Notes: generated by a model not told the origin, from the letters alone. A DNA stretch of 57,384 nt from an uncultured Pelagibacteraceae bacterium (GCA_902515985.1 CABXWY010000008.1:1-57384); one strand, 5' to 3'. Numbered from the stretch's first letter, positions 27,325-36,467 are shown. Numbers and translations: made by a program.

Positions 27325-28169
27325 GTATTTTTAAACAAAAAAAAGGTTTAGGAAGAGGACTATCTTCGCTGATAGGTGATACTAAAAATAGTTCAATTAA
27401 AAATAAAATTTCGATAAGTGAAATTGTTAGAGGAAAATTTCAGCCCAGAAAAATATTTAATAAAACTAGTTTAGAGGAGCTTAGCAATTCTATTAGGGAA
27501 AGGGGTGTTGTACAGCCAATAATAGTCAGAAAATCTGAACAATTTGATGACAAATATGAAATAGTTGCTGGAGAAAGAAGATGGCTCGCATCTCAAAATG
27601 CTGGGTTAAATGAAATACCAGCTGTAGTTATTGAGGCTGACGACATAAAAGCTTTAGAATTTGGAATTGTTGAAAATGTACAAAGAAGTGACCTTAATCC
27701 AGTAGAAGAGGCAACAGGCTACAAAAGATTAATGGATCAGTTTGGATATGACCAAGACAAAGTTGGAAAGTTCATAGGTAAGAGCAGGGCACATATTGCT
27801 AATTGTTTGAGATTATTATCCTTGCCAAAAGAAGTAATCTATATGATTGAGACTGGAAAAATTACCCAAGGACATGCCAAAGTATTAGTAGGCATGGAAA
27901 ATGCAAATCTCTTAGCTAAAAAAATTGTTGAGAAAAAATTATCGGTGAGACAAGCAGAAAATCTAGTTAATTTATTTAAAAAACCAAAGAAGATTAAATT
28001 AATTTCGAAAGACTCAAATTTAAAAGAACTTGAAGATATATTAATAAATAAATTAGGTATAAGAGTTTCTATTAAAAATACGAAAAATAATTCTGGGTCG
28101 ATATCCTTTAATTATAAAGATCTTGATCAGCTAAACAAGATAATTTATATACTTAAGGCTAATTATTAA
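27321..28169 (+). CDS. parB: Chromosome partitioning protein ParB
   Basis: A 282-residue CTP-dependent DNA clamp. It opens with KKGLGRGLSSLIGD, the ParA-stimulating peptide, then the ParB/Srx nucleotide domain with GEYEIVAGERR-type segment (EIVAGERRWLAS), the helix-turn-helix around SRAHIANCLRLLSLP, and a C-terminal dimer domain from about 215. The start is TTG at 27321, overlapping the parA stop as TTGA. The 3' end overlaps holA by 11 bp, tail to tail. Confidence 0.96.
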   Translation: MSIFKQKKGLGRGLSSLIGDTKNSSIKNKISISEIVRGKFQPRKIFNKTSLEELSNSIRERGVVQPIIVRKSEQFDDKYEIVAGERRWLASQNAGLNEIPAVVIEADDIKALEFGIVENVQRSDLNPVEEATGYKRLMDQFGYDQDKVGKFIGKSRAHIANCLRLLSLPKEVIYMIETGKITQGHAKVLVGMENANLLAKKIVEKKLSVRQAENLVNLFKKPKKIKLISKDSNLKELEDILINKLGIRVSIKNTKNNSGSISFNYKDLDQLNKIIYILKANY

Positions 28170-29151
28170 TTGTCACCTGGCTAATTATAAAGTCATTTAA
28201 TAAATTTACTGAGATTAAACTATTTTTTTTGATTAAAAGTTCTAAATCATTTAGAAAAATAATAAGTTTTTGTATTCTTTCCAAACTCCAGTAATTTACT
28301 TGTTTTCTTACAACTTCTTTATCTTTCCAGAATATTGGGGGGTTATAACTTGACAAACATTTGTCAATACTTTTATTTTCCTTTTCCATGATTTTTAAAG
28401 CAGAGATTCTTTTGGCTTTACCTAAAAATGTTCTAACTATTGCTACACAATCTTCAGATGAAAAATTATTTTCATTTATAATTAGTAGTGTTTTTTTTTT
28501 ATTATTGCTTAAGCAGGAATCCACCAATTCAGAAAAACTATAATTTTCTGCAAGATTTGTTAATTTTAAAATTTCATCAATTGTGATTTGTTTTTTATTT
28601 ATTGCAAAAGCCTCAATCTTAGATATTTCATTGTTTAAATTATTTCTATCTCCCCTACATCTTTCTACCAATAAGTTTATTACTTCTCTAGAAATTGGAA
28701 TTTTATTTTTAAAAAAAAAATTACTTGCTATATTAGCTAGAACTGTGTTGTCATCATTATAAAAAGGAACACAAATCAAGTCTTTTTCTTTTTCAAATTT
28801 TGATCTAAGTTTAGATTTTCTTTCTAATGGTTTTGAGTTTATTATAATTTTAATATCTTTAATATTTTTATCTTTGATATCTTCTATTAAAGAATAGATT
28901 TTTTCAGTAGTCCTCGAAATTATAATTATTTTTTTATCTTCAAAAAATGATTTATTTGAAATCTCTTCGATAAAGTTATCATAATTATTTAATATCTCTT
29001 CCTCTTCGTATTTAAAAATATTTTTCGTAAATCCATTATCTAAAATCTGTTGAATTGCCTCAATTTTTTTTCCCTCATTTTGTCCATAAAGTAAAAAATA
29101 TTTTTTTTCATTATCTTTTAAATTTGCTAATTGAAAGGGTTTTAAAATCAC
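28159..29151 (-). CDS. holA: DNA polymerase III delta subunit
   Basis: A 330-residue clamp-loader subunit. The pattern is that of HolA: YFLLYGQNEGKK near 18-29 in the place of the P-loop strand, a Lys-rich AAA+-like region, and the alpha-helical C-terminal domain with LNNEISKIEAFA and SSEDCVAIVRTFLG. Sequence conservation in HolA is low, but the order holA-lptE-leuS on one strand, facing parB, is standard and supports the call. Confidence 0.88.
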   Translation of the reverse strand: MILKPFQLANLKDNEKKYFLLYGQNEGKKIEAIQQILDNGFTKNIFKYEEEEILNNYDNFIEEISNKSFFEDKKIIIISRTTEKIYSLIEDIKDKNIKDIKIIINSKPLERKSKLRSKFEKEKDLICVPFYNDDNTVLANIASNFFFKNKIPISREVINLLVERCRGDRNNLNNEISKIEAFAINKKQITIDEILKLTNLAENYSFSELVDSCLSNNKKKTLLIINENNFSSEDCVAIVRTFLGKAKRISALKIMEKENKSIDKCLSSYNPPIFWKDKEVVRKQVNYWSLERIQKLIIFLNDLELLIKKNSLISVNLLNDFIISQVTINN

Positions 29152-29153
29152 AA

Positions 29154-29615
29154 CTAATTTTTTGTTTGTAAAAACAAAATCATTTCAGAAAATATTTTTT
29201 CTGTCATATTTTTAACTAAGTTATCCTCATATTTTCTTAAATCAAATTTATTAGCGCTATTATCGTAGGTATTACTTTCAGAAAATATTTTTTTTGTTTC
29301 ATTATTAAGATCATCTAAAATTTTAATAGCAACAGTTAAGTTTATAGAGAAGTGAGTAGGATTACCCTTTTTATCTTTTGCGGTTGTTATTTTAACAGAT
29401 TTTGAATTAATAATAAGATTATAAGATCTTTCAGCATCGGCGTTGTTTCTATAAATTTTTAATTTGTTAAGCAGCACTTTGTTTGCTTTAATTTCCCCAA
29501 TTGTTTCGATTTTATTAATTTGAAAATCTAGACTTTTTTTTGAATAAATAGGTGTATATCCACAGTTATTCAAAAATAATATAAATATAGAAAGTAGTAA
29601 AAATTTTTTAATCAT
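29154..29615 (-). CDS. lptE: LPS assembly lipoprotein LptE
   Basis: A 153-residue lipoprotein with a signal peptide ending in a lipobox-like LNNC at about residues 15-18, followed by GYTPIY, a common LptE start (CGFxPLY). It would plug the LptD barrel in the outer membrane. It overlaps leuS by 8 bp and is followed after 2 bp by holA, as in other alphaproteobacteria. No lptD is in the window. Confidence 0.85.
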   Translation of the reverse strand: MIKKFLLLSIFILFLNNCGYTPIYSKKSLDFQINKIETIGEIKANKVLLNKLKIYRNNADAERSYNLIINSKSVKITTAKDKKGNPTHFSINLTVAIKILDDLNNETKKIFSESNTYDNSANKFDLRKYEDNLVKNMTEKIFSEMILFLQTKN

Positions 29616-32163
29616 TTATCAAGATATTAATCAATCTGTTTTTAACAAAAAAAAATTTTTTTATTTTTTTATTTTTTAAATGTTTATTTATATTATCTTC
29701 TTTTGATATTAGATCCATAACAGTTTCTTCTTCTATATCTTTTCCAATTTCAACAATTCCTCTTTTTTTTCCATTGATTTGAACAACAATCGAAACAGTC
29801 TCTTCCTGAAGATATTTCTTGTTTACTGATGGCCATTTTTCTAAAATTTTAAACTTATTTATATCAAAACATTCGTTTATTATATGAGGTATAACTGGCG
29901 ACATAATTATTAAAATTTTTGAATAATTCTCAATTAATATTTTTTTGTTAAATTTTTTCTCTATAATTTTGTTTAAAAAATTATAAGTCTCATGCATATT
30001 AGCAATAATTACATTATAATTAAATTTTTCGAGATTAAAATTTACCTTATTGATTAATTGATTAGTAAACCTTGTTAAATCTAAATCACCTTCTTGATTA
30101 TTATCATTTGAGCATGTTTCTATTTTTTCTTTAATTCTATTATTTACAAGCCAAAATTTTTGGATGAACTTAAAAGAAGCATGCATACCCTGTTCAGACC
30201 ATTGAACATCTTTTTCGGGAGGACTGTCAGATAAAATAAATAGTCTAACAGCATCTGCACCATAATTTTCAATCATTTTAGCTGGATCAATAGTGTTCTT
30301 TTTCGATTTAGACATTGATTCTGGTGGACCAACAACAACTTTCTTATCAGGTTGGTTCTTTATGAAAAAATTTTTACCATCTACCGAATCAATCTCTTCT
30401 GGACTTATCCAATTATTATTTTTATCTTTGTAGGTTTCATGACAAACCATTCCTTGGGTAAATAAGCTTTCAAATGGCTCAGATAGTGAAAAATTTTTAT
30501 TTTTATAAGCTATAGCTCTAGTAAAAAATCTTGAGTAAAGTAAATGTAATATTGCATGCTCAACACCTCCTATATATTGATCAACAGGCATCCAATACTT
30601 TATATCTTCATAATCAAATCCATATTTCTTATCATTAGGAGAACAAAATCGGAGGAAATACCATGACGAATCTACAAAAGTATCTAGAGTATCTGTTTCT
30701 TTTAAACATTCTAATCCATTTATCTTAATTTTTCTCCATTCATTTTCATAATTAAGAGGATTTCCTTTAGCTTTTAAATTAATTTTTTCAGGTAATTTAA
30801 TTGGAAGTTTATCTTTTGGTATTGGGTGAACGTTTCCATCTTTGTCATATGCCATTGGAATTGGGCATCCCCAATATCTTTGTCTAGAAACCCCCCAATC
30901 TTTTAATCTAAAATTTATTGTTTTTTTCCCGATTTGTTTTTCCTCAATTATTTTTATTGCCTCCACAATTGATTGATCAGGAGCTTTCAGGTCATTTAAA
31001 AATTTTGAGTTTATTATCACCCCTGCGCCAGTAAAGGCTTCTTTTTCGACTTTAAAGTTATCACTCTCACCTGATGGTTTTACAACAGTTTTTACTGGTA
31101 GATTATATTTAAGTGCAAAATCTAAATCTCTCTGATCATGACCAGGACATCCAAAAACAGCTCCAAATCCATAGTCCATAAGAACAAAATTTGCAAAGTA
31201 AACTGGAACTTTTTCATTTTGGTTTAAAGGATTTGTTGCAAGAAGTTTGGTTTTAAATCCAATTTTTTCACCTTGGGCAATAGATTCTTCTGTTGTCCCA
31301 GTTCTAGAACATTCATCCTTAAATTTTATAAATGATGGATCGGCTTCGTAAAATTTTGATATTGGATGATCTATAGAGACGGCTAAAAATGAAAAACCAA
31401 AAAGAGTATCGGGACGTGTAGTAAAACATTTGATTTTGTTTATTGGAATGTCGCCATCAATTTTAAAATTAATTTCACAGCCAAAAGATTTTCCAATCCA
31501 GTTTGTTTGCATTATCTTAACCTTGTTAGGCCAATTTTTAAGACTATTTAGGCTTTCAAGAAGATTTTCTGAAAATTTGGAAATATTAAAAAACCACTGA
31601 TTTAATTTTTTTCTCTCTACAACAGCCCCTGATCGCCATCCTTTGCCATCGATGACTTGTTCATTTGCTAAAACTGTTTTATCAATCGGATCCCAATTTA
31701 CATAGTTTTCTTTTCTGTAAATTAGTCCCTTTTCATACATTTCAATAAAAAAAAGCTGTTGATGTTTATAATAATCTTCATTGCATGTTGAAATTTCTCT
31801 ATCCCAATCGATTGAAAGTCCAAGGCTTTTTAATTGACTTTTCATTACAGAGATATTTTTTTCAGTCCACTCCTTAGGATGTAAATTATTTTCTCTAGCT
31901 GCATTTTCGGCTGGCATTCCAAAAGAATCCCAACCCATAGGATGTAGCACATTAAAACCTTGCATTGATTTATACCTGGATAATACATCTCCTATAGTAT
32001 AATTTCTAACGTGTCCCATATGAATTTTGCCAGATGGATAGGGAAACATTTCAAGACAATAAAACTTTTTTAATTTAAGATTTATTTGAGATTTAAATGA
32101 TTTATTTTTAATCCAAAAATCTTGCCATTTTTTTTCAACTTTTTTAAAATTATATCTCTCCAT
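29608..32163 (-). CDS. leuS: Leucyl-tRNA synthetase
   Basis: An 851-residue class Ia synthetase of bacterial type. The HIGH motif reads HMGH within [16 protein letters not shown] (about 38-53) and the KMSKS motif reads SMSKSKKN in the last third. The CP1 editing domain (about 220-420), including a TGAGVI/T-rich region, and the C-terminal tRNA-binding domain are present. The length is normal. Confidence 0.97.
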   Translation of the reverse strand: MERYNFKKVEKKWQDFWIKNKSFKSQINLKLKKFYCLEMFPYPSGKIHMGHVRNYTIGDVLSRYKSMQGFNVLHPMGWDSFGMPAENAARENNLHPKEWTEKNISVMKSQLKSLGLSIDWDREISTCNEDYYKHQQLFFIEMYEKGLIYRKENYVNWDPIDKTVLANEQVIDGKGWRSGAVVERKKLNQWFFNISKFSENLLESLNSLKNWPNKVKIMQTNWIGKSFGCEINFKIDGDIPINKIKCFTTRPDTLFGFSFLAVSIDHPISKFYEADPSFIKFKDECSRTGTTEESIAQGEKIGFKTKLLATNPLNQNEKVPVYFANFVLMDYGFGAVFGCPGHDQRDLDFALKYNLPVKTVVKPSGESDNFKVEKEAFTGAGVIINSKFLNDLKAPDQSIVEAIKIIEEKQIGKKTINFRLKDWGVSRQRYWGCPIPMAYDKDGNVHPIPKDKLPIKLPEKINLKAKGNPLNYENEWRKIKINGLECLKETDTLDTFVDSSWYFLRFCSPNDKKYGFDYEDIKYWMPVDQYIGGVEHAILHLLYSRFFTRAIAYKNKNFSLSEPFESLFTQGMVCHETYKDKNNNWISPEEIDSVDGKNFFIKNQPDKKVVVGPPESMSKSKKNTIDPAKMIENYGADAVRLFILSDSPPEKDVQWSEQGMHASFKFIQKFWLVNNRIKEKIETCSNDNNQEGDLDLTRFTNQLINKVNFNLEKFNYNVIIANMHETYNFLNKIIEKKFNKKILIENYSKILIIMSPVIPHIINECFDINKFKILEKWPSVNKKYLQEETVSIVVQINGKKRGIVEIGKDIEEETVMDLISKEDNINKHLKNKKIKKFFFVKNRLINILIND

Positions 32164-32191
32164 AACATTTCAAAGAAAGAACCAAGATTAT

Positions 32192-32734
32192 TTATTTTTT
32201 AGTTTTTTGCTCAGTTTTCTTTTTCAAAAGAGCAGCTTTTTTTAAAATTGCTAACTTAATATCATTTCCAATGCTGGACTTAATTTTATTAATATTACAG
32301 TTTAATTTAGATTTATCAGAACATATTTTCTCGTGAATAATAACTTTTATTCCGTCCGCTCTTATTTCATTACTTAAAAATCGTACTGTTATTTTAAGCT
32401 CTCTTTGATTACTTTTGTCATCATTCGCATTTCCTGAAAACCAATCAGTAATTAAAATTCCTCCAGAATAGCTTGCGTTTGTGAAACTCACAAAATCTAA
32501 TACCTCAATTGATGCTCTCCATAATTCATTTGAAGAAGCAAAATCAAATACACCTCCTTTTTTCTTCCCACCTAAAATAGAAATACCTCTGCCTTCTTCA
32601 ATATTTTTTTGTACTCGTTCCTCCGCATCAACCGGAATTTCACGAGCATCCGTATAACGAAAAGGATTTTTGCAGCTAGGCAGAACTAGCAAAGAGACTA
32701 ATAATAAATTAATTAATATATATTTGATATTCAT
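32192..32734 (-). CDS. DUF3576 lipoprotein
   Basis: A 180-residue predicted lipoprotein: hydrophobic signal (about 5-18) ending in LPSC with Cys20 or so, then a beta-rich domain including LWRASIEVLDFVSFTNASYSGG and TDWFSG. This is the family that precedes leuS in many alphaproteobacteria. The role is unknown; an outer-membrane or periplasmic location is likely. It sits 28 bp before leuS and is divergent from the porin. Confidence 0.82.
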   Translation of the reverse strand: MNIKYILINLLLVSLLVLPSCKNPFRYTDAREIPVDAEERVQKNIEEGRGISILGGKKKGGVFDFASSNELWRASIEVLDFVSFTNASYSGGILITDWFSGNANDDKSNQRELKITVRFLSNEIRADGIKVIIHEKICSDKSKLNCNINKIKSSIGNDIKLAILKKAALLKKKTEQKTKK

Positions 32735-32827
32735 GGTTAGTTATTACAGTTTTTAATGATTTTATTGAAAAAAACACATCTAAAAGTATGTAATTTTTAA
32801 AAAATACTCAAAATGACACATAATTAA

Positions 32828-32852
32828 AAAAACCCTTAAAAATAGGGTTTTT
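32828..32852. other. Hairpin in the divergent gap upstream of the porin
   Basis: A 9-bp perfect stem (AAAAACCCT / AGGGTTTTT) with a 7-nt loop. It has the shape of an intrinsic terminator in either direction (T-rich arms), but the genes on both sides start, not end, in this 244-bp gap (32735-32978). It may end a short untranslated RNA or shield one promoter from the other. A perfect TATAAT follows at 32877-32882 with a weak -35 (TGGTGA), giving a possible porin leader of about 90 nt. Confidence 0.45.
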
Positions 32853-32964
32853 AATGGTGATATTTTTGCAACAAAATATAATTTATTCAACATTTTAGCC
32901 TTAAAATGTAAACTTAAGGTCTATTTTTCGTTATAAAACCTCCATTCATGTGAATAATTAACAA

Positions 32965-32970
32965 AAGGAG
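32965..32970 (+). promoter_or_regulatory. Strong Shine-Dalgarno site of the porin
   Basis: AAGGAG lies 8 bases before the ATG at 32979. Most genes in this window overlap their neighbour or have only poor A-rich sites, so this strong site marks a highly translated gene. Confidence 0.8.
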
Positions 32971-32978
32971 TATTTATT

Positions 32979-34049
32979 ATGAATACACTAAAAAAAATTG
33001 GACTAACAGCTTTAGGAACATCTTTAGTTGCTGGTTCAGCTTACGCAGGTGAAATAACTGCATCAGGAGATGCTGGTTATACATATTCATCTGAAGAAGT
33101 AGGTGTAAGAACTGACGATGGTTATGGTTATAACCATGATATTACGTTTTCTGGTTCAGGTGAATTAGATAACGGTTTCACAGTTACTACAACTATGATC
33201 TTAATCGAAGATTCAGGCATCTCATCATCTAACGTAACGTTAGGTATGGGAGGTTTAGGTTCGATTGCTATTGGTAATGGTTTAGCTAACGTTGGTGGTG
33301 CATTTGACGATGTAACTCCAAGAGCTTACGAAGAAAACCACGATGGTATGAAAACAGTAACTGCTATCGACAGCATGGGTGCATTATCAGATGGAAACTC
33401 TGTAATGTATTCTTCTCCATCATTTGATTTAGGTGGTGGTTCAGTATCATTTATGCTTGGATATGCTCCAGAGGCTGGTGATACAGCTACTGGCGAAGGT
33501 GGAGTTGCAGCTCAATCAAACGTGTACGGTTCAACAAAAACTGCTGGTGTTAACATATCTTTCGCTGGTTTATCAGCTGGTGCATTTGGTGAAGAAGTTG
33601 AGCGTGATCAAGGTGACAGCGCGGGTGGTCATAACCCTATGTCAGCTACATGGTTTGCTAACTACTCATTCGGACCTGTCTCAATCGGTTACCAAACTGG
33701 TGGACTTGACCATGGTAAAAAAGGAGCTGTTACAGCCGCAACTTCTGCTAAAACTATTGCAGCAGCAACAGGTGACTTCGAATTTGAAAAAATGTCAGTT
33801 GCGTTTAACGTAAATGAAAATTTATCACTTTCTTGGGGTGAATTAGAAGAAACATACGATGCACAGTCTAACGTACAAGGTGGAACTGAAATCGCAGATG
33901 TTGAAATGTCTTCTACATCAATCCAATTTGCTTACACAATGGGTTCTATGTCATTCAAAGGTTATCAAACAGATACTGATAATCCAGGTTGGGACTCAAA
34001 CGCTAAGTCAGACGAAGTAACAGAATTTGCAGTTAATTTTGCGTTCTAA
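32979..34049 (+). CDS. Major outer-membrane porin (Gram-negative general porin type)
   Basis: A 356-residue beta-barrel. The signal peptide is MNTLKKIGLTALGTSLVAGSAYA with cleavage near residue 23. The mature part alternates hydrophobic and polar residues in many short strands (GYTYSS, GFTVTTTMILIEDSG, SVSFMLGYAP, NISFAGLSAG) and ends in VNFAF, with the terminal Phe recognised by the Bam machine. It would allow diffusion of small solutes. Base composition and codon choice (GGT, GCT, AAC, GTA rich) differ from its neighbours and fit very high expression, as do its strong ribosome site and terminator. Confidence 0.88.
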   Translation: MNTLKKIGLTALGTSLVAGSAYAGEITASGDAGYTYSSEEVGVRTDDGYGYNHDITFSGSGELDNGFTVTTTMILIEDSGISSSNVTLGMGGLGSIAIGNGLANVGGAFDDVTPRAYEENHDGMKTVTAIDSMGALSDGNSVMYSSPSFDLGGGSVSFMLGYAPEAGDTATGEGGVAAQSNVYGSTKTAGVNISFAGLSAGAFGEEVERDQGDSAGGHNPMSATWFANYSFGPVSIGYQTGGLDHGKKGAVTAATSAKTIAAATGDFEFEKMSVAFNVNENLSLSWGELEETYDAQSNVQGGTEIADVEMSSTSIQFAYTMGSMSFKGYQTDTDNPGWDSNAKSDEVTEFAVNFAF

Positions 34050-34073
34050 TTACTTTTAGATTTAAAAATTTAA

Positions 34074-34108
34074 AACGGCCTAAAATTTATTTTAGGCCGT
34101 TTTTTTTT
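34074..34108. terminator. Intrinsic terminator of the porin gene (also usable by thiE-like gene)
   Basis: A 12-bp perfect stem (ACGGCCTAAAAT / ATTTTAGGCCGT) at 34075-34100 is followed by nine T residues on the plus strand. The minus strand also has a T-rich run after the stem, and the stop codon of the opposite gene (34087-34089) lies in the loop side, so it probably works in both directions. Confidence 0.93.
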
Positions 34109-34632
34109 ATCCAAGATATCGAAGCTATTCCTTTTGAATTTGTAAGATTAATTCTTCTTAAATTACTAGAATTTATTCCTCCTAGTGCAATTATATTTTC
34201 TTTTGTCTCTCTTGCTTGAAGATTAAATTTAATTGTACCCAGATATTTTTTATGTTTATCTGTTTTAAAAATTGGACTTAAGAATATTTCCTTACAATTT
34301 TGTCTTTCCTTGATTTTAATTTCAGCAATGCTGTGTGCAGAACCAATAATTTTAAATTTTTTTCTTAAGTTTAAATTGCTGTATTTCAACCTTTTATTGA
34401 AAGATGGCAAATAAACACCGTCCAGCTTTAGTTTTATAGCAAGATTTATGTTATTTGATAAAAATAATGCCAACCCTTTTTTTCTGCAGAAATTTCTAGT
34501 TTTTATTAAATCATCAATATAATTAACATTATTGTAATTCCTAAAAATGATATTTAATGATTTGTTGATACTTGATAATTCTTTTAAATTAAAACTTTGT
34601 ATGAAATAATAAACTTTTAAACTTTTATGCAT
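34087..34632 (-). CDS. Thiamine-phosphate synthase-like protein (ThiE/TenI family)
   Basis: A 181-residue short TIM barrel of the TMP-synthase/TenI family. The pattern includes DGVYLPS (71-77, usually DGVHLG), GSAHSIAEI (97-105), LSPIFKTDKHK (118-128) and ALGGI (149-153) with an ISW end. Several of the pyrophosphate-binding positions are changed and the protein is short, so TenI-like or degenerate function is possible. Its ATG is fused head to head with that of yggS in ATGCAT (34627-34632). Confidence 0.72.
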   Translation of the reverse strand: MHKSLKVYYFIQSFNLKELSSINKSLNIIFRNYNNVNYIDDLIKTRNFCRKKGLALFLSNNINLAIKLKLDGVYLPSFNKRLKYSNLNLRKKFKIIGSAHSIAEIKIKERQNCKEIFLSPIFKTDKHKKYLGTIKFNLQARETKENIIALGGINSSNLRRINLTNSKGIASISWIKKNGLK

Positions 34633-35268
34633 AATATTGTAAATAATTTAATTTTAATAAATAAGGAACTTAGCACAATAAATAATAATACAAAAATTAT
34701 TGCTGTTTCCAAAACATTCTCAATGGAACATATAAAGCCAATAATTGATTATGGGCATATACATTTTGGTGAAAATAAAGTCCAAGAGGCATTAGAAAAA
34801 TGGACTAAAATAAAAGATAAAAATAATTCCTTAAAATTACATTTAATTGGAAAGCTTCAAACTAATAAAGTTAAGTTTTGTTTGCCTTTATTTGATTTTA
34901 TTCACTCACTAGATAGTATTAAACTCGCAGAAAAGTTAGCAAACGAGCAAGCAAAAAAAAATTTTAAACCAAAATTATTTATTCAAGTAAACATAGGAGA
35001 AGAGGATCAAAAAAATGGTATTTCTTTAAAGGAATTCGAGAATTTTTATAAAAAAACTGAAGATTTTGAGTTAGATATAATTGGCTTAATGTGCATTCCT
35101 CCTTTTGTTGATGATACAAAAGTTTTTTTTGAAAAGATGGTTCAAATTAGAGATAAAACAAATTTAAAGGAATTAAGCATGGGCATGTCTAATGATTATT
35201 TATCTGCTGCAAAAAACTCCGCAACTTATTTAAGGATTGGTTCAAAAATTTTTGGCGCAAGAGACTAA
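34627..35268 (+). CDS. yggS: Pyridoxal phosphate homeostasis protein (YggS/PLPBP)
   Basis: A 213-residue PLP-binding TIM barrel. PLP lysine is K29 in IIAVSKTFS; HFGENKVQEAL (about 46-56), HLIGKLQTNK, LSMGMSNDY and RIGSKIFGAR complete the family signature. It buffers PLP and amino acid pools and binds no known substrate. The ATG shares the palindrome ATGCAT with the divergent thiE-like gene; there is no 5' gap. The 3' end overlaps the next convergent gene by 4 bp. Confidence 0.95.
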   Translation: MHNIVNNLILINKELSTINNNTKIIAVSKTFSMEHIKPIIDYGHIHFGENKVQEALEKWTKIKDKNNSLKLHLIGKLQTNKVKFCLPLFDFIHSLDSIKLAEKLANEQAKKNFKPKLFIQVNIGEEDQKNGISLKEFENFYKKTEDFELDIIGLMCIPPFVDDTKVFFEKMVQIRDKTNLKELSMGMSNDYLSAAKNSATYLRIGSKIFGARD

Positions 35269-35756
35269 GAAATTTTAATTTTTGTTCTCTTATCAATAAG
35301 TCTTAATAGTATTAAAAGGTCGTTTTTATTTAAAACTATACAACCGGCAGTTTTTTTAAAGTTTTTTGTTAAGTGTAAGAATATTGCACTTCCTTTAAAA
35401 GGCACGGGATTTTTAAAATTATAATCTACTACCACAAAAATATCATATTTGTTATCTACACGATATAGTTTCTCATGACTAAACTTTTCATTAATTTTAA
35501 TTAATGAATTATATTTTTTGCTGGTAGGATCATTGCACCACCCCATATTGTAATTAATTTTTTTTAAATCTAGTTTAGTTTTAATATTTTTAATTCTATC
35601 AGATCTGTAATATACAGTTTTTAATCTAAAGGATCCTTTAGGAGTACAAAAATCTCCTTCTTTTTTTTTACTAGAAGTTCCTTTTTTTCCTAAAGCGCAG
35701 CGAAAACTAAAGTCACCAAATATTAAAGTATCTTTATTTTTAACTTTTATTAGCAT
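35265..35756 (-). CDS. L,D-transpeptidase (YkuD-fold) family protein without signal peptide
   Basis: A 163-residue YkuD domain. GDFCTPKGSFRLKTVYYR (34-51) and the active-site HLTKNFKKTAGCIVL, with His128 and Cys139, are clear; the usual Ser before GC is Thr. No signal peptide or membrane anchor is visible in this frame, which is odd for an enzyme acting on peptidoglycan, though some alphaproteobacterial homologues share this layout. It overlaps yggS by 4 bp at its 3' end and is divergent from the regulator gene (11-bp gap). Confidence 0.85.
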   Translation of the reverse strand: MLIKVKNKDTLIFGDFSFRCALGKKGTSSKKKEGDFCTPKGSFRLKTVYYRSDRIKNIKTKLDLKKINYNMGWCNDPTSKKYNSLIKINEKFSHEKLYRVDNKYDIFVVVDYNFKNPVPFKGSAIFLHLTKNFKKTAGCIVLNKNDLLILLRLIDKRTKIKIS

Positions 35757-35767
35757 AAATTAATCGA

Positions 35768-36346
35768 ATGAGTAAATCATCTGTTTATATATTAAACTTT
35801 AAAGTTTTATATAATATTATTTTTGAGATTAAAAACTCTTTAAACTTCAATTTATACGATGCCGTAAATGTTGAGTCCATATTAGAACAACAAAAAAAAA
35901 ATGATAACAAATGTTTTGTTGTGATTACTAATGAAAAAATTATAGATGAATATATCAACAATAAGCAAATAATAGCAATTGAAAGCTATCCTCTTAATTT
36001 ATTATTCTTAGTTGAAAAAATTAACTCAAATTTATTAATGCAGCAATATGATTTTCAATCAAATATATCTGTCAAAGATTATATGTTAAACTTAAATTCA
36101 AGAACTATATCAACTAAAAATAACAAATTAAAACTTACTGAGAGAGAAATTCAGATTATATTATATTTAAAAGAGCAAGAACAACCAAAAAATATAAATG
36201 TTTTACAAAAAGAGGTTTGGGGATATGTTGAAGATTTAGAGACACATACAGTAGAAACGCATATTTATAGGCTAAGAAAAAAGCTGAAAAAAACTTTTGA
36301 CGATCAAAATTTTATTAAAAGTGATAAAAATGGATATTTAATATAG
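35768..36346 (+). CDS. OmpR/PhoB-type winged-helix transcriptional regulator, orphan
   Basis: A 192-residue protein. The C-terminal 80 residues form an OmpR-type winged helix: LTEREIQIILYLKEQ (about 122-136), VLQKEVWGY, THTVETHIYRLRKKL and a final DKNGYLI. The N-terminal 100 residues have the length of a receiver domain but I do not see the acidic pocket and phospho-Asp of a true receiver, so it may respond to something else or be constitutive. No histidine kinase gene is nearby. It is immediately followed, with a 1-bp overlap, by the small ArfA-like gene. Confidence 0.82.
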   Translation: MSKSSVYILNFKVLYNIIFEIKNSLNFNLYDAVNVESILEQQKKNDNKCFVVITNEKIIDEYINNKQIIAIESYPLNLLFLVEKINSNLLMQQYDFQSNISVKDYMLNLNSRTISTKNNKLKLTEREIQIILYLKEQEQPKNINVLQKEVWGYVEDLETHTVETHIYRLRKKLKKTFDDQNFIKSDKNGYLI

Positions 36347-36462
36347 TGAAAAAAAAAAATATAATTGCAAAGGATTTAATGACTCCCAAATACAAACCTA
36401 GAGTAATCAAGTCTAAAAAAGGCAAGGGAAGTTTTAAAAGAAAAAAAATAAATACAAAGTAA
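36346..36462 (+). CDS. arfA: ArfA-like alternative ribosome-rescue factor (38 residues)
   Basis: A 38-codon gene starting with GTG at 36346, overlapping the regulator's TAG by one base and ending in TAA. The product is very basic. Its central part, DLMTPKYKPRVIKSKKGKG, followed by SFKRKK, matches the core of ArfA (in E. coli ...[21 protein letters not shown]), including the KKGKGS[FY]xRK motif that enters the empty mRNA channel. ArfA recruits RF2 to ribosomes stalled on non-stop mRNAs. It lacks the N-terminal 15 or so residues and the hydrophobic C-terminus of E. coli ArfA, and so would be a minimal form. Confidence 0.65.
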   Translation: MKKKNIIAKDLMTPKYKPRVIKSKKGKGSFKRKKINTK

Positions 36463-36467
36463 ATATT

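Noticed and set aside
33433..33813. 126-codon frame on the plus strand in the porin
   Set aside because: Alternate frame of the porin with repetitive Leu/Gln-rich product, a by-product of its GGT/GCT-rich codons; no motif.
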